Shown: positions 8,845 to 15,930 of the stretch, one piece after another
Layout: each line of letters opens with the position of its first letter
Numbering within the stretch: the first letter of the stretch is position 1
Assembly: GCA_017465505.1 (NCBI GenBank)
Contig: JAFTWB010000013.1
Coordinates: 105,557 to 169,556 of the forward strand
DNA length: 64,000 bases
Source: Clostridia bacterium
GTDB lineage: Bacteria; Bacillota; Clostridia; Oscillospirales; Acutalibacteraceae
Direction: 5' to 3'
Notes under the pieces: generated by a model
Seen by the model: only the letters and a program-made list of their open reading frames with translations
The model's database searches: none
What the model was told of the DNA's origin: nothing
Position numbers and translations under genes: made by a program

Positions 8845-8877
8845 AAAAAACCGCCGTCTGACTAAAAACGGCGGTTT
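8845..8877 (-). terminator. Terminator of the DtxR-family regulator gene
   Basis: The inverted repeat AAACCGCCGT / ACGGCGGTTT is flanked on the minus-strand 3' side by six T. It lies directly after the regulator's stop codon. Confidence 0.85.
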
Positions 8878-8880
8878 AAA

Positions 8881-9246
8881 TTATTTGTTATTTACAAAGC
8901 TTTTAATTGCCTCAAAGCTTTTGTCACTGATGTCGTGCTCTATCTTGCAGGCGTCCTCAGTGGCGGTTTCTTCATCTACTCCCAGGCTTATAAAAAACCG
9001 GGTGAGGATGGTGTGGCGTTCATACATTTTTTCGGCGACAATTCTGCCTTCCTCTGTAAGAGAGAGAAAGCCGTCACTGTCTGCCACAACATAACCGCCT
9101 TGCTTTAAAAGTCCCATAGCACGGCTGACACTTGGCTTGGAGTAGCCCATATATTCGCCTACGTCAATGGAGCGTACTGCCTTGCCTTTTTTTGATAATA
9201 TATAAATGGTTTCAAGGTACATCTGACCCGATTCCTGTAAATGCAT
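8881..9246 (-). CDS. DtxR/MntR-family metal-dependent transcriptional regulator
   Basis: The 121-residue protein has an N-terminal winged helix (ETIYILSKK...VRSIDVGEYMGYSKPSVSRAMGLLKQGGYV) and a metal-binding dimerisation domain with candidate ligands in 'YERHTILTRFF', 'DACKIEHDIS'. There is no SH3-like third domain, so it is the short MntR-type form. I chose the ATG at 9246, which gives the usual 'MHLQESGQMYLETIY' start, because GGAGGG stands 7 bases upstream. It is divergent from feoA, and three identical-type palindromes (TTAGC-N4-GCTAA) precede feoA, feoB and the DUF2325 gene. It is therefore probably an iron-responsive repressor of this locus. Confidence 0.92.
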   Translation of the reverse strand: MHLQESGQMYLETIYILSKKGKAVRSIDVGEYMGYSKPSVSRAMGLLKQGGYVVADSDGFLSLTEEGRIVAEKMYERHTILTRFFISLGVDEETATEDACKIEHDISDKSFEAIKSFVNNK

Positions 9247-9378
9247 AAATCGTCCCTCCGATAAATATAATGGGATATGCCCTGATGACAAATATAGTAT
9301 ATCATATTAAAAATAAATTTCAACCGCCTAAAATTCCGTAAAAAATTGACATAAAAGAAAATTTTGTTTGTTTTTCTC

Positions 9379-9407
9379 TTGACAAAAGGCAAATTTTGCT
9401 ATATTAT
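9379..9407 (+). promoter_or_regulatory. Promoter of feoA
   Basis: TTGACA (9379-9384) and TATTAT (9402-9407) are separated by 17 bp. The metal-regulator palindrome begins 8 bp downstream, covering the expected start of transcription. Confidence 0.75.
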
Positions 9408-9414
9408 ATAATCC

Positions 9415-9432
9415 AGTTAGCCGAGGCTAACT
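9415..9432. promoter_or_regulatory. DtxR-type operator 1 (feoA)
   Basis: The sequence AGTTAGCC-GA-GGCTAACT is a perfect palindrome apart from its two central bases. It overlaps the feoA transcription start region, as expected for a repressor site. Confidence 0.75.
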
Positions 9433-9476
9433 GATATAAATTTCAGATTATCTTGTATCTTTCGGGAGAAATAAAT

Positions 9477-9698
9477 ATGAAAACACTTAAAGACGCAAAA
9501 ATCGGACACACCGTTAAGGTTAAAAAGCTTCACGGCGAAGGTCCTGTTAAACGCAGAATTATGGATATGGGCATTACAAAAGGCGTTGAGATTTACATTC
9601 GCAAGGTTGCTCCCCTGGGTGACCCTTTTGAGCTTAACGTACGAGGCTATGCACTTTCTCTGCGTAAGGCAGACGCCGAAATGATTGAGGTTGAGTAA
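9477..9698 (+). CDS. feoA: FeoA ferrous iron transport protein A
   Basis: This is a 73-residue SH3-like cytoplasmic protein that assists FeoB in Fe2+ uptake. Family features are visible: the N-terminal 'LKDAKIGHTVKV', 'GPVKRRIMDMGITKGVEI', 'APLGDPFELNVRGYALSLRKADAEMIEV'. An upstream in-frame TTG at 9453 is possible, but ATG 9477 has GGGAGA at a normal distance and gives the standard FeoA start. feoB follows after a 51-bp gap carrying a second copy of the operator. Confidence 0.95.
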   Translation: MKTLKDAKIGHTVKVKKLHGEGPVKRRIMDMGITKGVEIYIRKVAPLGDPFELNVRGYALSLRKADAEMIEVE

Positions 9699-9715
9699 GT
9701 TTTTTTAAAATGTAA

Positions 9716-9733
9716 GGTTAGCGATTGCTAATT
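9716..9733. promoter_or_regulatory. DtxR-type operator 2 (feoA-feoB gap)
   Basis: GGTTAGC-GATT-GCTAATT matches the TTAGC-N4-GCTAA core of operator 1. It sits 17 bp before the feoB start codon, so it could block a local promoter or act as a roadblock. Confidence 0.65.
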
Positions 9734-9749
9734 GAAAGAGAGGACATTT

Positions 9750-11930
9750 ATGCACATAAAAATCGCTCTTGCCGGTAATCCCAACTCCGGCAAGACCACA
9801 CTTTTTAATACTCTCACAGGCTCAAACCAGTATGTGGGCAACTGGCCCGGTGTAACTGTTGAGAAAAAAGAGGGTAAGCTTAAGAAAAACGAGGATGTTA
9901 TAATCACTGACCTTCCCGGTATTTACTCCCTTTCTCCCTATACGTTGGAGGAAGTTGTAGCCCGAAATTATCTTATTGAGGAGCGTCCCGACGCTATCCT
10001 TAATATTGTGGACGGTACAAACCTTGAGCGTAACCTTTACCTTACAACTCAGCTTATGGAAATCGGTATTCCTGTTGTGGTTGCCATCAATATGATGGAT
10101 GTTGTAAGAAAGCTGGGAGATGAAATCGACAAGGAGCTTCTCAGCAAAAGGCTCAGATGTCCTGTTATTGAGATTTCTGCTCTCAAAAACCAGGGAATCG
10201 AAGAAGCCGCGGAGCTGGCAATTGCTGCCGCAAAAAGAGGCAAGGCTATTCCCCAGCATATTTTCTCGGGAACGGTTGAGCACGCAATTGCTCACATTGA
10301 GGAGGCTGCAATCCACAGTATGCCCGAGGAGCAGCAGCGTTGGTATGCGGTGAAGCTTTTTGAAAGAGATCGCCACGTTCTATGCAAAATGCAGCTTGAC
10401 GAAACCATTGTCAGACATATGGAAAATGACATCAGGGCGGTTGAGAATGAACTGGATGATGACGCAGAGGCGATTATCACCAACGAGCGCTACCTTTATA
10501 TAGACAAAATTCTCAAAGGCTGTTACACCAAAAAGAGTATCGGCAGAATTACCATCACCGATAAAATAGACAGAATCGTTACAAACCGAGTTTTGGCTAT
10601 TCCCATTTTCTTTGTGGCAATGCTTCTTGTTTATATGGTTTCCATTGGAACAGTGGGTAACTGGACTGTTGCTTTTATGAACGATGGCCTTTTCGGCTCT
10701 TTCAAGGAAATGGCAAGTGCAGGAGATTTACCTGCCTTTATGGGCTCTTGGGTAAGTGTGCCCGAGCTTCTGGATTTTTTCCTGTTGGACAGTGCAGGAA
10801 ACCCTGTTATAGAGCATTGGCTTTACAGCCTTATTATGGAAGGTATAGTAGCAGGCGTTGGTGCAATTTTAGGCTTTGTGCCTCAAATGCTCATTCTTTT
10901 TCTTATGCTTTCTCTCCTTGAGGACTGCGGATATATGGCACGAGTTGCCTTTATTATGGACAAGCTTTTCAGAAAGTTCGGCCTTTCGGGCAAATCCTTT
11001 ATTCCAATGCTTGTAGGTACAGGTTGCTCTGTACCCGGTATTATGGCAAGCCGAACAATTGAGAGCGACAGGGACAGAAAAATCACCGTTATGACCACAA
11101 GCTTCATTCCTTGCGGTGCAAAAATGCCTGTGGTGGGGCTTATCGCCAGCTCGCTTTTCGGAGGCTCTGCCTGGATTGCAACCTCTGCTTATTTCGTTGG
11201 CGTTGCTTCGGTGGTTGTTTCGGGTATCATCCTTAAAAAGCTCAAGGCTTTTGCAGGAAACCCTGCTCCCTTTGTTATGGAGCTTCCTTCATACCACGCA
11301 CCTGTTCCCAAGAATTTCCTCAGAGCCACTTGGGAGAGAGGCTGGTCCTTTATCAAACGTGCAGGTACGGTTATCTTTGCTGCAAGTATTATTATCTGGG
11401 TGCTTAATTCCTTAAGCTTTGAGGGTGGCTTCCATTTTATAGATGAGGGTATGACCTCAAAGTCCATTCTTCAGACCGTAGGCTCTGCCGTTGCGTGGAT
11501 TTTTGCTCCCTTGGGCTTTGGCAACTGGCAAAGTGCCGTTGCTACCGTTATGGGGCTTATGGCTAAGGAAGAAATCGTAAGTGTTCTTGAGGAGCTTGCC
11601 GCAATGAGCGGCGAAAATGCAACTGTTGCAAGTGCAGTTTTTTCAAACTCTCCTCTGGCAGGCTACAGCTTCCTTATTTTCAATCTTCTCTGTGCACCCT
11701 GCTTCGCTGCAATGGGAGCTATCAGAAGAGAGATGAATAGCTTCAAGTGGACTGTTTTTGCAATCAGCTATCTCTGCGTTTTTGCTTATATGATTTCGCT
11801 GATTATTTATCAGGTGGGACTTATTTTCACAGGAAATGCAAACCCCTTAGGTCTTGTGTTTGCAGGTATCTCTATGGGTGTGCTTGTATATATGGTTGTT
11901 CGTCCCAACAAACATCTTATTAAAAAGTAA
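9750..11930 (+). CDS. feoB: FeoB ferrous iron transporter
   Basis: The 726-residue membrane GTPase imports Fe2+. The N-terminal G domain shows G1 GNPNSGKTT, G3 DLPGIYSL and G4 NMMD, followed by a helical region and a C-terminal membrane part with two gate/nucleoside-recognition domains containing the conserved GTGCSVPGI and FIPCGAKMP segments. An in-frame TTG at 9732 lies inside operator 2, and ATG 9750 has AGAGAGGA upstream and gives the standard 'MxIALAGNPNSGK' start, so I prefer it. A Cys-rich membrane peptide gene follows after 15 bp. Confidence 0.96.
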   Translation: MHIKIALAGNPNSGKTTLFNTLTGSNQYVGNWPGVTVEKKEGKLKKNEDVIITDLPGIYSLSPYTLEEVVARNYLIEERPDAILNIVDGTNLERNLYLTTQLMEIGIPVVVAINMMDVVRKLGDEIDKELLSKRLRCPVIEISALKNQGIEEAAELAIAAAKRGKAIPQHIFSGTVEHAIAHIEEAAIHSMPEEQQRWYAVKLFERDRHVLCKMQLDETIVRHMENDIRAVENELDDDAEAIITNERYLYIDKILKGCYTKKSIGRITITDKIDRIVTNRVLAIPIFFVAMLLVYMVSIGTVGNWTVAFMNDGLFGSFKEMASAGDLPAFMGSWVSVPELLDFFLLDSAGNPVIEHWLYSLIMEGIVAGVGAILGFVPQMLILFLMLSLLEDCGYMARVAFIMDKLFRKFGLSGKSFIPMLVGTGCSVPGIMASRTIESDRDRKITVMTTSFIPCGAKMPVVGLIASSLFGGSAWIATSAYFVGVASVVVSGIILKKLKAFAGNPAPFVMELPSYHAPVPKNFLRATWERGWSFIKRAGTVIFAASIIIWVLNSLSFEGGFHFIDEGMTSKSILQTVGSAVAWIFAPLGFGNWQSAVATVMGLMAKEEIVSVLEELAAMSGENATVASAVFSNSPLAGYSFLIFNLLCAPCFAAMGAIRREMNSFKWTVFAISYLCVFAYMISLIIYQVGLIFTGNANPLGLVFAGISMGVLVYMVVRPNKHLIKK

Positions 11931-11945
11931 AAAGGAGGTTATCCT

Positions 11946-12101
11946 ATGACCTGGCAGACCTGGGTGGTTTTAGGTATTATCGTAGCTGTATTTGCGGCTA
12001 TTGTGATTGTTGGTATTATAAACAAGAAAAAAGGCAAGTCCTCTTGCTCCTGCGGTTGTTCAGGTTGTGCAATGAAGGATTCCTGCCACAAAAGTAAATA
12101 A
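11946..12101 (+). CDS. FeoB-associated Cys-rich membrane protein
   Basis: This 51-residue peptide has one transmembrane helix (residues about 6-25, WVVLGIIVAVFAAIVIVGII), then a lysine-rich stop-transfer patch and a tail with five Cys (CSCGCSGC ... C). Its ribosome site is a near-perfect AAAGGAGGTT. The size, topology and position directly after feoB match the FeoB-associated Cys-rich family (a FeoC-like partner in Firmicutes). A role in sensing or handing on Fe2+ is assumed from the family, not shown. Confidence 0.88.
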   Translation: MTWQTWVVLGIIVAVFAAIVIVGIINKKKGKSSCSCGCSGCAMKDSCHKSK

Positions 12102-12111
12102 TAAGAAAAAA

Positions 12112-12149
12112 GGACTTTGCCCTTGCTTTAGGTAAGGGCAAAGCTTTAA
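12112..12149 (+). terminator. Hairpin after the feo genes
   Basis: CTTTGCCCTT pairs with AAGGGCAAAG around a 9-base loop. The following tract (CTTTAAAT) is a poor T run, so termination may be partial. Confidence 0.6.
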
Positions 12150-12155
12150 ATGTTC

Positions 12156-12173
12156 GGTTAGCATACGCTAACT
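12156..12173. promoter_or_regulatory. DtxR-type operator 3 (DUF2325 gene)
   Basis: GGTTAGC-ATAC-GCTAACT repeats the TTAGC-N4-GCTAA pattern 30 bp before the DUF2325 start codon. It ties this two-gene unit to the feo regulon. Confidence 0.7.
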
Positions 12174-12202
12174 GCATTTGAGGTATATGGAAAGGAAAAA
12201 TT

Positions 12203-12481
12203 ATGAGCGTAGTTATTGTAGGCGGTAACGAGTGTATGACCCGCCGTTACAAGGATATCTGCAAGGAGTACGGCTGTAAGGCAAAATGCTACCCTAAGCT
12301 TACGGCAGGGCTTAAGGATTTAGGAAATCCCGATTTACTGGTGCTTTTTACAGGTACTATGAGCCACAAAATGCTCCGCACGGCTTTAAGCGAAACCAAG
12401 GGCGGTAAAACTCAGGTTGCCAGAAGCCACTCAGGCTCAGCAAGTGCCCTGAGAGGTATACTTCAGGAGCACACAGGGTAA
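12203..12481 (+). CDS. DUF2325 domain protein in the iron regulon
   Basis: The 92-residue protein begins with a Rossmann-like 'VVIVGGNECMTRRY' and carries four Cys in its first 30 residues (11, 20, 25, 29 approximately), then 'DLLVLFTGTMSHKMLRTAL' and 'ARSHSGSASALRGIL', all typical of DUF2325. The function of the family is not known. The Cys content and the operator upstream suggest metal binding or sensing. AAAGGA precedes the ATG, and the DUF3793 gene follows 25 bp later. Confidence 0.85.
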   Translation: MSVVIVGGNECMTRRYKDICKEYGCKAKCYPKLTAGLKDLGNPDLLVLFTGTMSHKMLRTALSETKGGKTQVARSHSGSASALRGILQEHTG

Positions 12482-12506
12482 AATAATAAGGCAAAGGAGG
12501 GTAAAT

Positions 12507-13061
12507 ATGTCGGAAGAAATGATTTTAAAGCACAGCGCACCTACTCTTGCACGGATAAAAACCGCAAGCCTATTTTCCTGCGATTTTGAAAGCTCTGAGG
12601 AGCTTAAAGAGGATATGCGAAGATTTAACAGACAGTTTGTGAAAAAGGGGCTGAGGATTCTGCCTTTAAGATACAAAGACGGCAGAGCCCTCATATATAT
12701 TTACCGCCCGAAGCTTTTGCTCAGGGATTTGGAGCACAGCTACGCCAGAAGCCTGCTGGGCAGTCTGGGCTATGTTCAGGGCAGTGCCTCGCTTTCTGTG
12801 GCAAGGCTGAAAAACCGCTTTGCCGAGTCAGAGGAGTTTCCGCACGAAATCGGGCTTTTTCTGGGCTATCCCCCGGAGGATGTAAAGGGCTTTATTGAGC
12901 AGGGCTCAAGAGGGTATAAATGTAAGGGGTGCTGGAAGGTGTACTTCGATGAGGAGAAAGCCCTTAAGCTTTTTGAGCAGTACAGACACTGCACTTCGGT
13001 TTATACCAGAAAACACGCACAGGGAAGGACACTGGACAAACTGACAGTTTCCGCAGGATAA
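12507..13061 (+). CDS. DUF3793 family protein
   Basis: The 184-residue soluble protein matches DUF3793, with 'HSAPTLARIKTASLFSC', 'LPLRYKDGRALIYIYRP', 'LGYPPEDVKGFIE' and a C-terminal 'YKCKGCWKVYFDEEKALKLFEQY'. In clostridia this family is commonly found beside feo genes and flavodoxins, so an iron-linked role is likely, but no activity is known. The start at 12507 has an AAAGGAGGG ribosome site. A strong terminator follows at 13094-13137. Confidence 0.88.
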   Translation: MSEEMILKHSAPTLARIKTASLFSCDFESSEELKEDMRRFNRQFVKKGLRILPLRYKDGRALIYIYRPKLLLRDLEHSYARSLLGSLGYVQGSASLSVARLKNRFAESEEFPHEIGLFLGYPPEDVKGFIEQGSRGYKCKGCWKVYFDEEKALKLFEQYRHCTSVYTRKHAQGRTLDKLTVSAG

Positions 13062-13093
13062 ATGTCGAGCTTTTGCGGCAAATTCAACTATAT

Positions 13094-13137
13094 GTTCCAC
13101 ATCTGAGTAAAAATCTTGGATGTGGAACTTTGTTTTT
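13094..13137 (+). terminator. Terminator of the DUF2325-DUF3793 unit
   Basis: GTTCCACATC pairs with GATGTGGAAC, followed by TTTGTTTTT. The segment GTTCCAC recurs at about 13159, just downstream of the next -35 box. Confidence 0.85.
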
Positions 13138-13149
13138 GCAGGAAAAATG

Positions 13150-13178
13150 TTGACAACGTTCCACTTTTGTAGTAACAT
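13150..13178 (+). promoter_or_regulatory. Promoter of the cytidylyltransferase-ABC operon
   Basis: TTGACA (13150-13155) and TAACAT (13173-13178) are 17 bp apart. The predicted transcript has a leader of about 95 bases before the start codon. Confidence 0.6.
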
Positions 13179-13195
13179 AAGAAAAAATGAACGTC

Positions 13196-13247
13196 AAACC
13201 CCTTATTTGCACAGACCCAAACCTTGCTGATAGGGGGTGTTTTTGTT
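13196..13247 (+). promoter_or_regulatory. Leader hairpin with T run (possible attenuator)
   Basis: Nine base pairs can form between ACCCCTTAT (13198-13206) and ATAGGGGGT (13230-13238), followed by GTTTTTGTTT. The hairpin sits between the promoter and the ribosome site of the HTH-cytidylyltransferase gene, so it could end transcription early. I do not recognise it as part of a known riboswitch class. Confidence 0.5.
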
Positions 13248-13278
13248 TCATAAAAGGTTATTGAGAAAGGAAATGAAA

Positions 13279-14175
13279 ATGAGTACATTTCAGTTAAGTC
13301 GCAAACAGTTTGCGTTGCTCACATATCTGGAACGCACAAAGGTTAAAAAGAGTCAGCGTGAAATCGCCGAGGATACAGGTATCTCCTTAGGCTCTGTAAG
13401 CCGCCACCTTGAGATTCTTAAAAATGAAGGTTTGATTTCAGGCACAGCTGTTACAGAAAAGGGATTTGAGGCTCTTGAACCTTACAGAGTTAAACGTGCA
13501 GTTTTTATTGCTGCCGGCTTTGGCTCCCGTCTTGTTCCCATTACTCTCAACACTCCCAAGCCTTTGGTAAGAGTTAACGGCACAAGAATGATTGACACCC
13601 TCCTTGACGCAGTTGTTGAGGCAGGCATTGAGGAGATTTACATTGTAAGAGGCTATCTGGGCGAGCAGTTTGACCAGCTTCTTTACAAATATCCCAACAT
13701 CAAGTTCATCGAAAACTCCATTTATAACGAGGCAAACAACATTTCTTCTGCACTTCTGGCCCGTCATCTTTTGCAGAATGCTTATGTTTTCGAGGCTGAT
13801 CTGGTGCTTTATAACCCCAAGCTCATCACCAAATACCAGTACACATCCAACTACCTTGGTGTTCCTGTTGAGAAGACAGACGACTGGTGCTTTGAGGTTA
13901 AAAACAGAGTTATCACAAAGCTTTGTATCGGCGGCACAGACTGCTATCATATGTTCGGTATCTCTTACTGGAATGCTGAGGACGGCAAAAAGCTTGAGAG
14001 TGACGTTGAGAAGGTATTCAATCTTCCCGGCGGCAAAGAGAGATACTGGGACCAGGTTTCTCTGGAGTATTGCCTCAAGAACTACGAGGTAGAGGTTCGT
14101 CCCTGTACTTTCCAGGATATTATCGAAATCGACACTTACAACGACCTAAAGAACATTGACCACACATACATTTAA
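13279..14175 (+). CDS. HTH-nucleotidyltransferase fusion (LicC/PntC-like cytidylyltransferase)
   Basis: The first 60 or so residues form a winged helix (KKSQREIAEDTGISLGSVSRHLEILKNEGLI). Residues about 75-298 are a nucleotidyltransferase of the LicC type with 'AAGFGSRLVPITLNTPKPLVRVNG', an acidic 'FEADLVLY' and 'EIDTYNDLKNID' near the end. The family activates phosphocholine or 2-aminoethylphosphonate with CTP. The next three genes encode an importer resembling 2-aminoethylphosphonate or iron(III)-type systems, so uptake and activation of one small headgroup is inferred. ATG 13279 is favoured over 13237 and 13273 because GAAAGGA lies 8 bases upstream. The HTH may regulate its own operon. Confidence 0.8.
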   Translation: MSTFQLSRKQFALLTYLERTKVKKSQREIAEDTGISLGSVSRHLEILKNEGLISGTAVTEKGFEALEPYRVKRAVFIAAGFGSRLVPITLNTPKPLVRVNGTRMIDTLLDAVVEAGIEEIYIVRGYLGEQFDQLLYKYPNIKFIENSIYNEANNISSALLARHLLQNAYVFEADLVLYNPKLITKYQYTSNYLGVPVEKTDDWCFEVKNRVITKLCIGGTDCYHMFGISYWNAEDGKKLESDVEKVFNLPGGKERYWDQVSLEYCLKNYEVEVRPCTFQDIIEIDTYNDLKNIDHTYI

Positions 14176-14185
14176 GAGGTAAATT

Positions 14186-15166
14186 ATGAAAAAAGGACTT
14201 ATTGTGTTGCTGGCAGTTACTCTTTTGTTTACCATTTTTGCCGATTTCGGCTCAAAGGAAACAATTGTAGTTTGTGCCTCTTCTGAGCAGTTCCGTAACG
14301 ACGAGTTACAGGCTCAGCTTTCCGAGGAATTTCCTCAGTACAATGTTGTTGTTACCTATATGTCCACAGGTAAGTCTGCCGCCAAAATCTTTGCCGAAGG
14401 CGAAGACACAGAGGTTGACATCCTTGTGGGTCTTGAAACAGGCTATATGAACAAAATCAAAGGCGAGCTTGCAAATATCGAGGGCAAAAGCGAAATTCCT
14501 TACCTTGAGGGTCTTGCTCCCGAGGATAACGAAAACCTCTGGGTAACCTGGGAAAAGCAGGCGGGTGGAATTATCGTAAACACCGATATTTTAGAGAAGC
14601 ACGGTCTGGAAGCTCCCAAGTCATACGAGGACTTACTCAAGCCCGAGTATCAGGGTCTGGTTGCTATGCCTGACCCCAAATCCTCAGGTACAGGCTACTT
14701 CTTTTACAAGAACTGGGTTAACCTCTGGGGTGAGGAAGCTACCCTTGAGTATGTTGACAAGCTTTATCCCAACTTAAAGCAGTTTACAGAGTCAGGCTCA
14801 GGCCCTATCAAGCTTCTTAAGCAGGGCGAAATCGCCGTGGGTCTTGCCCTTACTTTCCAGGGTATTACAGAAATGAACGACGGTCAGCCCTTTGAGGTTA
14901 TCTTCCCTCCCGAGGGTTCCCCTTACTCCCTTACAGGCTCTGCCATTGTTAAGGGCCACGAAGACAAGAAGGGCGTTTCGGAGGTGTTTGATTACATCGC
15001 CAACGTTTTCCTTAAGTACGACAAAGAGTATTTCTGCCCCGAAACAATTTACGAGGGTCAGATAAATTACATTGAAAATTATCCCGCTGATATACCTTAC
15101 GCAGATATGACAGGTATTCAGGATTATGAGGCGAAAGAGAGGCTGCTGTCAATATGGAAGTATTAA
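14186..15166 (+). CDS. ABC transporter substrate-binding protein (Fe3+/2-aminoethylphosphonate type)
   Basis: The 326-residue protein has an N-terminal hydrophobic helix (GLIVLLAVTLLFTIFA) but no lipobox Cys, so it is either released or held by an uncleaved anchor. It belongs to the class of extracellular binding proteins with 'IVVCASSEQFRNDEL', 'WEKQAGGIIVNTDIL', 'PSYEDLL..EYQGLVAMPDPKSSGTGYF' and 'GSPYSLTGSAIVKG', typical of AfuA/PotD-like and 2-aminoethylphosphonate receptors. The ATPase gene starts 13 bases before its stop codon. The ligand cannot be decided from sequence. The adjacent cytidylyltransferase favours a phosphonate or choline-like compound. Confidence 0.85.
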   Translation: MKKGLIVLLAVTLLFTIFADFGSKETIVVCASSEQFRNDELQAQLSEEFPQYNVVVTYMSTGKSAAKIFAEGEDTEVDILVGLETGYMNKIKGELANIEGKSEIPYLEGLAPEDNENLWVTWEKQAGGIIVNTDILEKHGLEAPKSYEDLLKPEYQGLVAMPDPKSSGTGYFFYKNWVNLWGEEATLEYVDKLYPNLKQFTESGSGPIKLLKQGEIAVGLALTFQGITEMNDGQPFEVIFPPEGSPYSLTGSAIVKGHEDKKGVSEVFDYIANVFLKYDKEYFCPETIYEGQINYIENYPADIPYADMTGIQDYEAKERLLSIWKY

Positions 15167-15930
15167 ACAAGAAGTTATCAGTAAAAAATATCACAAAAAC
15201 CTACGCAGGTAAAACTGTTCTCAATAACGTAAGCTTTGACCTTATGGAAGGTGAGTTTCTTTCCATCTTAGGCCCTTCAGGCTGCGGTAAAACCACACTT
15301 TTAAGAATCCTCATCGGTCTTGAGAAAGCCGACAGCGGCGAAATCATCAAGGGCGGCAAGGATATTTCAGGTCTTGCCAGCTTTGACAGAGGTATGGGCA
15401 TTGTTTTCCAGAACTACGCACTTTTCCCCAATATGACAGTTCTGCAGAACGTTATGTATGCTCTGACTCTTCGCAAGGATACCAAAAAGCAGGCTAAGGA
15501 AATCGCTACCAGAACCTTGGAGCAGGTTGGTCTTACTGACCAGATGCACAAGCGTCCCCATCAGCTTTCAGGCGGTCAGCAGCAGAGAGTTGCTATTGCA
15601 AGAACTCTTGCTATGAATCCCGACGTTATCCTTCTTGACGAGCCTATTTCAGCTCTCGACGTTACAAACCGCGAGATTATGAAAGCAGAGCTTAAGTCGC
15701 TTCAGAAAAAGTTCAACGCAACAATGCTTTTCATTACCCACGACCAGGAGGAGGCGTTCTTCCTTTCTGACAGAATTATGGTAATGAGCGAGGGTAACAT
15801 TGAGCAGATGGCTACCCCCGAGGAGCTTTACAACAATCCTGTCAGCGACTATATCAAGGAGTTCGTTGTTGAGCAGCTTGACAAAAAGTACGAGGATCTC
15901 TCTCGCTACACAGGAAGAGGTAAAGTATGA
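15154..15930 (+). CDS. ABC transporter ATP-binding protein
   Basis: The 258-residue ATPase shows all motifs of an importer nucleotide-binding domain: Walker A GPSGCGKTT, Q-loop 'VFQNYALFPNMTV', signature LSGGQQQR, Walker B VILLDEP with 'ISALD', and switch His in 'MLFITHDQEEA'. It is a CysA/PotA-type subunit without the long TOBE extension. It overlaps the genes on both sides (13 and 4 bases), so all three are translated together. Confidence 0.93.
   Translation: MEVLNKKLSVKNITKTYAGKTVLNNVSFDLMEGEFLSILGPSGCGKTTLLRILIGLEKADSGEIIKGGKDISGLASFDRGMGIVFQNYALFPNMTVLQNVMYALTLRKDTKKQAKEIATRTLEQVGLTDQMHKRPHQLSGGQQQRVAIARTLAMNPDVILLDEPISALDVTNREIMKAELKSLQKKFNATMLFITHDQEEAFFLSDRIMVMSEGNIEQMATPEELYNNPVSDYIKEFVVEQLDKKYEDLSRYTGRGKV

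Noticed and set aside
9732-9749. N-terminal extension of FeoB from TTG 9732
   Set aside because: The codons lie in the second metal-regulator operator, and the standard FeoB start at 9750 has a good ribosome site.
13185-13278. Known riboswitch in the leader of the cytidylyltransferase operon
   Set aside because: Apart from the terminator-like hairpin I could not match conserved cores of preQ1, SAM, TPP, guanidine, fluoride or glycine classes.
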